Source: Gnetum montanum | Taxonomy: Eukaryota; Streptophyta; Gnetopsida; Gnetales; Gnetaceae | Direction: 5' to 3' | DNA length: 64,000 nt | Assembly: GCA_015680685.1 (NCBI GenBank) | Contig: MNCI01004501.1 | Coordinates: 407,979-471,978, forward strand | Part shown: in pieces, positions 59,481-64,000 of the stretch | Position numbering within the stretch: position 1 is the stretch's first letter | How the letters are laid out: the number at the start of each line of letters is the position of its first letter | Translations under genes and position numbers: made by a program | Notes under the pieces: generated by a model | What the model was told of the DNA's origin: nothing | Database searches by the model: none | The model's input: only the letters and a program-made list of their open reading frames with translations

Positions 59481-59796
59481 CTTATTCCTTTGGATAGTTG
59501 AACTTTTAAACTTTCTAGATCTTCTCTTCTAGACTGATAAAATAAGTATAATGGGTGATCTTCTAGTTTTCACTCCACTACTTCTTCCAAATTCAGAAAA
59601 TTTCCTTTGTTCTTCTCCTAATAAAGAATTAGTCTTATAATCAAGAACTTTCATTGAATCTTTAAAACCTTCCAAACTATCAATCTTGTTGATCATGAAC
59701 TGAAAATAGTGTTGAATTTCTTAAGCCTTTCTAGTAATGGAGAACTATTGATGTGCTAGAATTATTAGGCTTATGAACTTAGAGGACAAATTTTTA

Positions 59797-59814
59797 GCCC
59801 TCCTTCTAGCACTA
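59797..59814 (-). other. C primer-binding site
   Basis: TAGTGCTAGAAGGAGGGC on the minus strand, seven bases inside the 5' LTR. It shares 16 consecutive bases with the PBS of D. Confidence 0.55.
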
Positions 59815-59821
59815 AGAGAAT

Positions 59822-62800
59822 TGTTGGCAACCATTTAGGATGCAATTACCAATGAGTGTCCTCGAATAAGGTTTAGGTGCTTGCTAGTCTCTGGCAACAC
59901 CAAGGCCCAGATACCTCCAAATAAACTCGGTGGTTAAATGTGAGTATGTGTTTGTTGTTGTAAATGTTGAAATGGTTGAGCTGAATATAAAAAATTATAA
60001 ATGGCTATCATAAAGAGATTCAGCCAAACTTTGTCAAATACTATGAATTGGTGGAAATTCCTATTTTGTCTAATCACCTATTCTATGTGGTCCTTATAAT
60101 ACCTACTTGTAACAAATAAAATTTTGCAAAAACATTTGAGCACAATTCTACCAATCTACTCTTAATTTTCCTTAGAGAGACAAAAAAATTTCACAAGAAA
60201 ACTATAAATAGAGCGAGATTCAATGGACTTAGAAAAAGAAAGAAAAGAAAGCAAATTTGTTACAATCTCAAATATTTAGACAAGGTAAATTGATATGAGG
60301 AAACACTTCATAATAAAGCTATCCCAAATTTAATATCTACGAATCATTCAAACTTTCTAGGCTCAAACAAGCAATTTCTTTAACACAAATCCTACTATGC
60401 TACCCAAAATTACTGTGTCAACTACTACATATGAGATTCTATTTTGGCTAGATAATAGTTTTCAACAATTGCATTCAACAAAACCTTCAAAATATTTGAC
60501 AATTTCTGATTGAAATACTATGAGACTCTCTTTATAAATAAAGAAGCTATTTTAGTCCCATCAAAATACCAAAGATTTTTTGAACCCTCTTAATTATTGA
60601 TTGCTCAACAACATGTCTATTGTAGAGGCTCTCTTATAGCAATCCTAATAGCTATTCTTAAACGTTGCATAATAATAAGTTTCACTAATAAATCACTCTT
60701 AAGGCTTTTAAACATAAGCTCTTCTATGGCAGATTTCAAAAGGAAACTACTATCATGCAACAAGAACTATAAAAATAATCTAAAAATCCTAATTTTAAAT
60801 GCCAAGCATGATAGTATCTAAACCACTAGCTAAGCAATTTAAACAAAATGGAAAGAATATAACTCACAGGATTTAAAAAAAGAATCCGAAATGGTGTCTT
60901 TAGCAAGCCATCTAACAAGTAATCTTCAAAATGTCCTCTTTATTTGCTTTTTTTTCTTTTCCTTCCCCCAAAAATCCTCTTCTAGCTACCTTCTGAAGCC
61001 TTTCTACAGTGCTCCATAGGTAGTTAGGGTTTACAAAATATCGTGGATAACTTGTTCACCAAGTTAGGAAGTTACAACTTGTTCAACAAGTTAGGAAGAC
61101 ATTACATGCCCAACAAGTTAGGAGAAAATCATGCTAACATTGGCAAGTATTTTCTCAAATTACATATATATTTTTATTAGTTGCAACTTCCATAGGAAGT
61201 CTAAACCTTTATAGAAAGTAAATCCAAGTATCTAGTGATTATAATCTTCAAGGTAGCTTAATCATGACTACCATAGAGAAATTAGGTATGGTGGCCAAAT
61301 GTGTCCTTTGGAGCCATATCATGAAGATCATCACAAATTTTAGGAAATATTTATCATAATTGACAAGTGTCCTATACATCAATAACCCCTCACACAAATT
61401 TTTCAAATGGTATATAAAAATTTAATCAATACATGACCAACGAGTTAACCATGTAAGAAAGGTAAAATATTATATGGTTTTAATCACGTTAAAGCATTGC
61501 ATCATATTCCCAAAAGAAATATTTTGCCTAAACCTTTGTATCCAAAATCTCTATCATCATGAACAAACCATCCCCTACATGTTTTACTAGGCCACAAGAA
61601 ACCCTCATTGAGAATCGCCACTATGATCAATGCCTAGCACATCCCCTGCAACCAAAGATATCTACAGAGCAACAACCTGCTGCCACATCTAGTGAAGCTT
61701 CCATGTGCCACACTCAAAAAAAAACACACAGTTGCTACAATCCTAAGTCACTGCCATTAAAGTTTTATAATGATGCCCCTATCTGCCATATTTAGTTTTT
61801 TGTTATAGTCTCCACCAGCTGCAGTTGTGGTGTACGTGATTTCTTTTAAATGGGCTCTCCACACTGCATCATTTGTCTATCTTTGTTACTTTAGGGCTTG
61901 TTTCCTAGCATGCTATGTGCTCCATTTTGCCATCTAATTCCTCCATTTTCTTTTGTAGAAATTCATGGTTCTTTCGGTGCCCTGCATTTGTGCCTAGGCT
62001 TGAATCTTTTTATTCATTGGGTGACATAGATATTATACAAGGAAATATTTTTCTGATGTAGCAGTGTAATGTGAATGCAATTGAGGATTATGATAACCTA
62101 AATTTTGGTCCCAAAAATTTTTAAATAATACTCTTAGGGCTTCCTATGTTTCTTCTTCTTAATTTTTTATGTAGGTGCCAATATTAGCTTTTAAACCCTT
62201 TGACCTTACTTGTTTGGTGTCGTCTATTATACTTACTGTGTTAGTAATAGTCCAAGTGTGGCTAGCAGCAAAATCTTGACATATTCTTGATACTTGGCTT
62301 GTGTTTTCTTTCTTTTATCTATTGCTATGAATTCAATGCCTATTCTTGATTTTTTTTTATTTCTTTGTATTTTGAATATGGGCATGTTGATTGATATATT
62401 TCAAATGCAAGGTGCATGACAAGTGTTTGACAAATTGCCCTTACCAGTACCCTTATTTTTTAGCTGCAGGAAACTAATAAAAATTGTTTGAACATATAGC
62501 TTTCAATGGCTAATTCTCACAAATTCAGCTATGCTGCTATTACACTAGCTGTTTCATTTGATTTTTTTTAAAATATGGCTTCCTTCCATTCATGGATTAA
62601 AATCTAAAAACTAGATACTTACTCTAATTTACTCCAATGAACTTAAGCTTGTTGTAAGGTGTTCCATATAAAATTCTTTGATACTTTTGATATTGAAAAT
62701 TTCTTTTGTGATTGATTTTCTCAAGTCTTACCTGTAATCTTTGGCAAGAGTACAATGATTACCCTTCTTCCATAACCTCATCCTTATGCTCACAACTACT

Positions 62801-62911
62801 TCTCAAAATTATTCATAGATAACTAGGAATACCAATAGAGCACCAAAAAAAACTCCTAAACCAATTTTATCATGCAAGCATGTTCCATTCAATGGCCTAA
62901 ATGTGACAATA
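59822..62911 (-). repeat. C 5' LTR (3090 bp, uninterrupted)
   Basis: Plus-strand ends are TGTTGGCAAC and GACAATA (the CA end is mutated in this copy). The GTTTG target duplicate follows at 62912-62916. It is the reference copy for the split LTR at 27635-37369 and for the solo LTR at 8921-12174. Short frames inside (for example 61559-61795) are not supported as genes. Confidence 0.92.
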
Positions 62912-62916
62912 GTTTG

Positions 62917-63720
62917 ATTTTGTAACAAGGAGAAGTCATCACTCAATGAGGTGCTAAACAAGAAAACCTTGCCCATCCAAAAATCTATTTTTGACATTTC
63001 GACAAAGCTTGATATATTATGGGACTCTTTAGATGAAAAATTCCAAACTATTATGAAGATTGCTAAAGAATCCAAAAAGTAGAATAGTTATCATAATCAT
63101 AGGAAGCAGAAAGAAGCTAATGTACCTACTAGAGAGGTAATGGAAAAGTTTCTACTATAGAGGAAATTGTGGAGATAAACTCTAATGATGATGGTGGGTG
63201 TGACATTTATCAATATAAATATCTAAAGGGATGTTTCCCTATGTTGATACACTTAAAAATGTCTAGGGTGTATGCATTGAATCCTCAACTAACATGGAGG
63301 CAAGCACCTAAAAGGTAGCCTTATCCTCAAGGAAATCCAAGGCAATTCCACTAGCAACAACAAGCTTACTATCCAATTGGAGCTCCACGACAACCATATG
63401 AGCAATACTAGCACTAGCAACAACCACAATCATGGGGAATGTCATTGCCAAGACAATAGTACCCTTATAGATAACTAGATACTATGTTCAGCAATCCATT
63501 TCTTCACAAAGTTCTACCAGCCACACCTCATTCTAGTATTACTATTATGCTTCAGAGTATCCTAAAACTCATTCATCATCTACTTGAGGAGAGCACCCAT
63601 ATCCATACCACCATGCACATCCATCTACACACATCCCTCCACCCTCAACCTAGTTACCTCTTGCTCCATCCATGCAACGCAAAATTTCCCCACAGTCGCA
63701 ACAATGAAATGTTATGAGGG
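62917..63720 (+). pseudogene. A4 Gag, second part
   Basis: Continues the gag interrupted at 27629: SSLNEVLNKKTLPIQKSIFD (about 62941-63000), KLDILWDSLDEKFQTIMKIA (about 63007-63066), then the zinc knuckle position. The knuckle is ruined there, CDIYQYKYLKGCF (about 63199-63237), with the second Cys and the His both Tyr. A Pro/Gln/His-rich tail runs to about 63720. An in-frame TGA at the junction (62916) replaces an Arg codon. The protease and 3' region of A4 are absent before the next LTR. Confidence 0.8.
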
Positions 63721-63738
63721 ATATAAATTTCTAACTAG

Positions 63739-64000
63739 TGATGAACTATGATATCATGTACGCGATATCACATCCACAATATTGCATCCATGATATTAGA
63801 TCAACCATGCGATATCAGATACCTGATATCGCGGCCTGTCTCCTTATCTATAAATAAGAGATGGTGCCCTTGGTTTCCATAGTTAAGAATTAGTCCCTTA
63901 GCCAAAATCTTTTCATTTTCTTCCTTCATAGTTAGAATTATTTCTGCATGCCCACAGTAGGAGTCATAGAGTGAATGGATCTTTATTCGAGCATTGTGTA
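63739..64000 (+). repeat. Family A LTR, start only, runs off the window
   Basis: Starts TGATGAACTATGATATC. GATATC palindromes occupy 63749-63835, with a TATA box at 63849-63856, then the conserved tgcccacagtaggagtca and the start of R. It sits directly after A4 gag, so it is either the 3' LTR of a deleted A4 or the 5' LTR of a new insertion. Its wording (gtaggagtcatagagtg) is closest to the A4 LTR remnant at 25331. Confidence 0.85.

Larger units (their letters stand above)
27635..62911 (-). mobile_element. C: Tat-like LTR retrotransposon carrying two nested insertions
   Basis: LTRs at 27635-28503 plus 35224-37369 (left, 3' LTR) and 59822-62911 (right, 5' LTR) enclose minus-strand gag, PR, RNase H, RT, RNase H and integrase. 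A perfect 5-bp target duplication GTTTG lies at 27630-27634 and 62912-62916, and A4 gag continues across it. Without A3 and D the element would be about 12.6 kb. Left and right LTRs differ at many sites, roughly 10-15 percent by eye, so the insertion is old. Confidence 0.92.

Overview
The window looks like gene-poor nuclear DNA of a large land-plant genome, most likely a seed plant. Almost everything in it belongs to nested, decayed Ty3/gypsy LTR retrotransposons. I see no intact single-copy host gene, rRNA, tRNA or CRISPR array. The lineage calls rest on plant-specific features: Athila-type Gag, RT and zinc knuckle; Tat-type elements with a second RNase H; and a tRNA-Asp-like primer site. The species cannot be fixed from sequence alone. 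One assembly gap (10990-11026) is present.

Three families build the window, and I name them A, C and D here. Family A is Athila-like: LTRs of about 0.77-1.1 kb that run TGATGAG...CTCATCA, with palindromic GATATC repeats in U3 and a TATAAATA box. Family C is Tat-like: LTRs of about 3.1 kb and an RNase H between protease and RT. Family D is a Tat/Ogre-like element about 15.9 kb long. It has two RNase H domains, a long PR-RT spacer holding an antisense gene, and a tandem array in its 3' untranslated region.

Layout. Positions 1-2460 hold an old A-like gag end and 3' region. A palindrome-rich promoter-like block follows (2462-2590), then an ORF of the plant-transposon-protein type (3060-4300) that is cut at 4300. 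Positions 4301-25330 hold A0, a full gag-PR-RT-RH-IN A element on the minus strand. Its 3' LTR (4759-5522) is also joined to a second, truncated PBS-gag start. A0 was split twice: by a solo family C LTR (8921-12174, target duplication ATTAC) and by A2, a plus-strand A element without RT or integrase (13519-21038, target duplication GAGGG). Next comes A4 (plus strand, from 25331). Its gag is cut at 27634 by the 35-kb insertion C (27635-62911, minus strand, target duplication GTTTG) and resumes at 62917. C is itself split by A3 (28504-35218, in its 3' LTR) and by D (about 38587-54505, inside its integrase). A further A-type LTR starts at 63739 and runs off the end.

How the parts fit. A0 carries the full enzyme set, now dead. 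A2 and A3 kept only gag and protease and share one deletion junction, so they look like a non-autonomous subfamily mobilised in trans. Decay is dominated by C-to-T and G-to-A changes: the D pol frame runs 3.35 kb with nonsense codons only, and three broken catalytic motifs fit a single G-to-A change each.

The two most unusual things are in D. First, an antisense gene model of eight exons (48873 down to 44878): every intron is GT-AG, the phases agree throughout, and the total is exactly 1072 codons. Second, a tandem array (52804-53287) in which 14 of 15 units can fold into a short hairpin with compensating stem changes around a near-constant loop.
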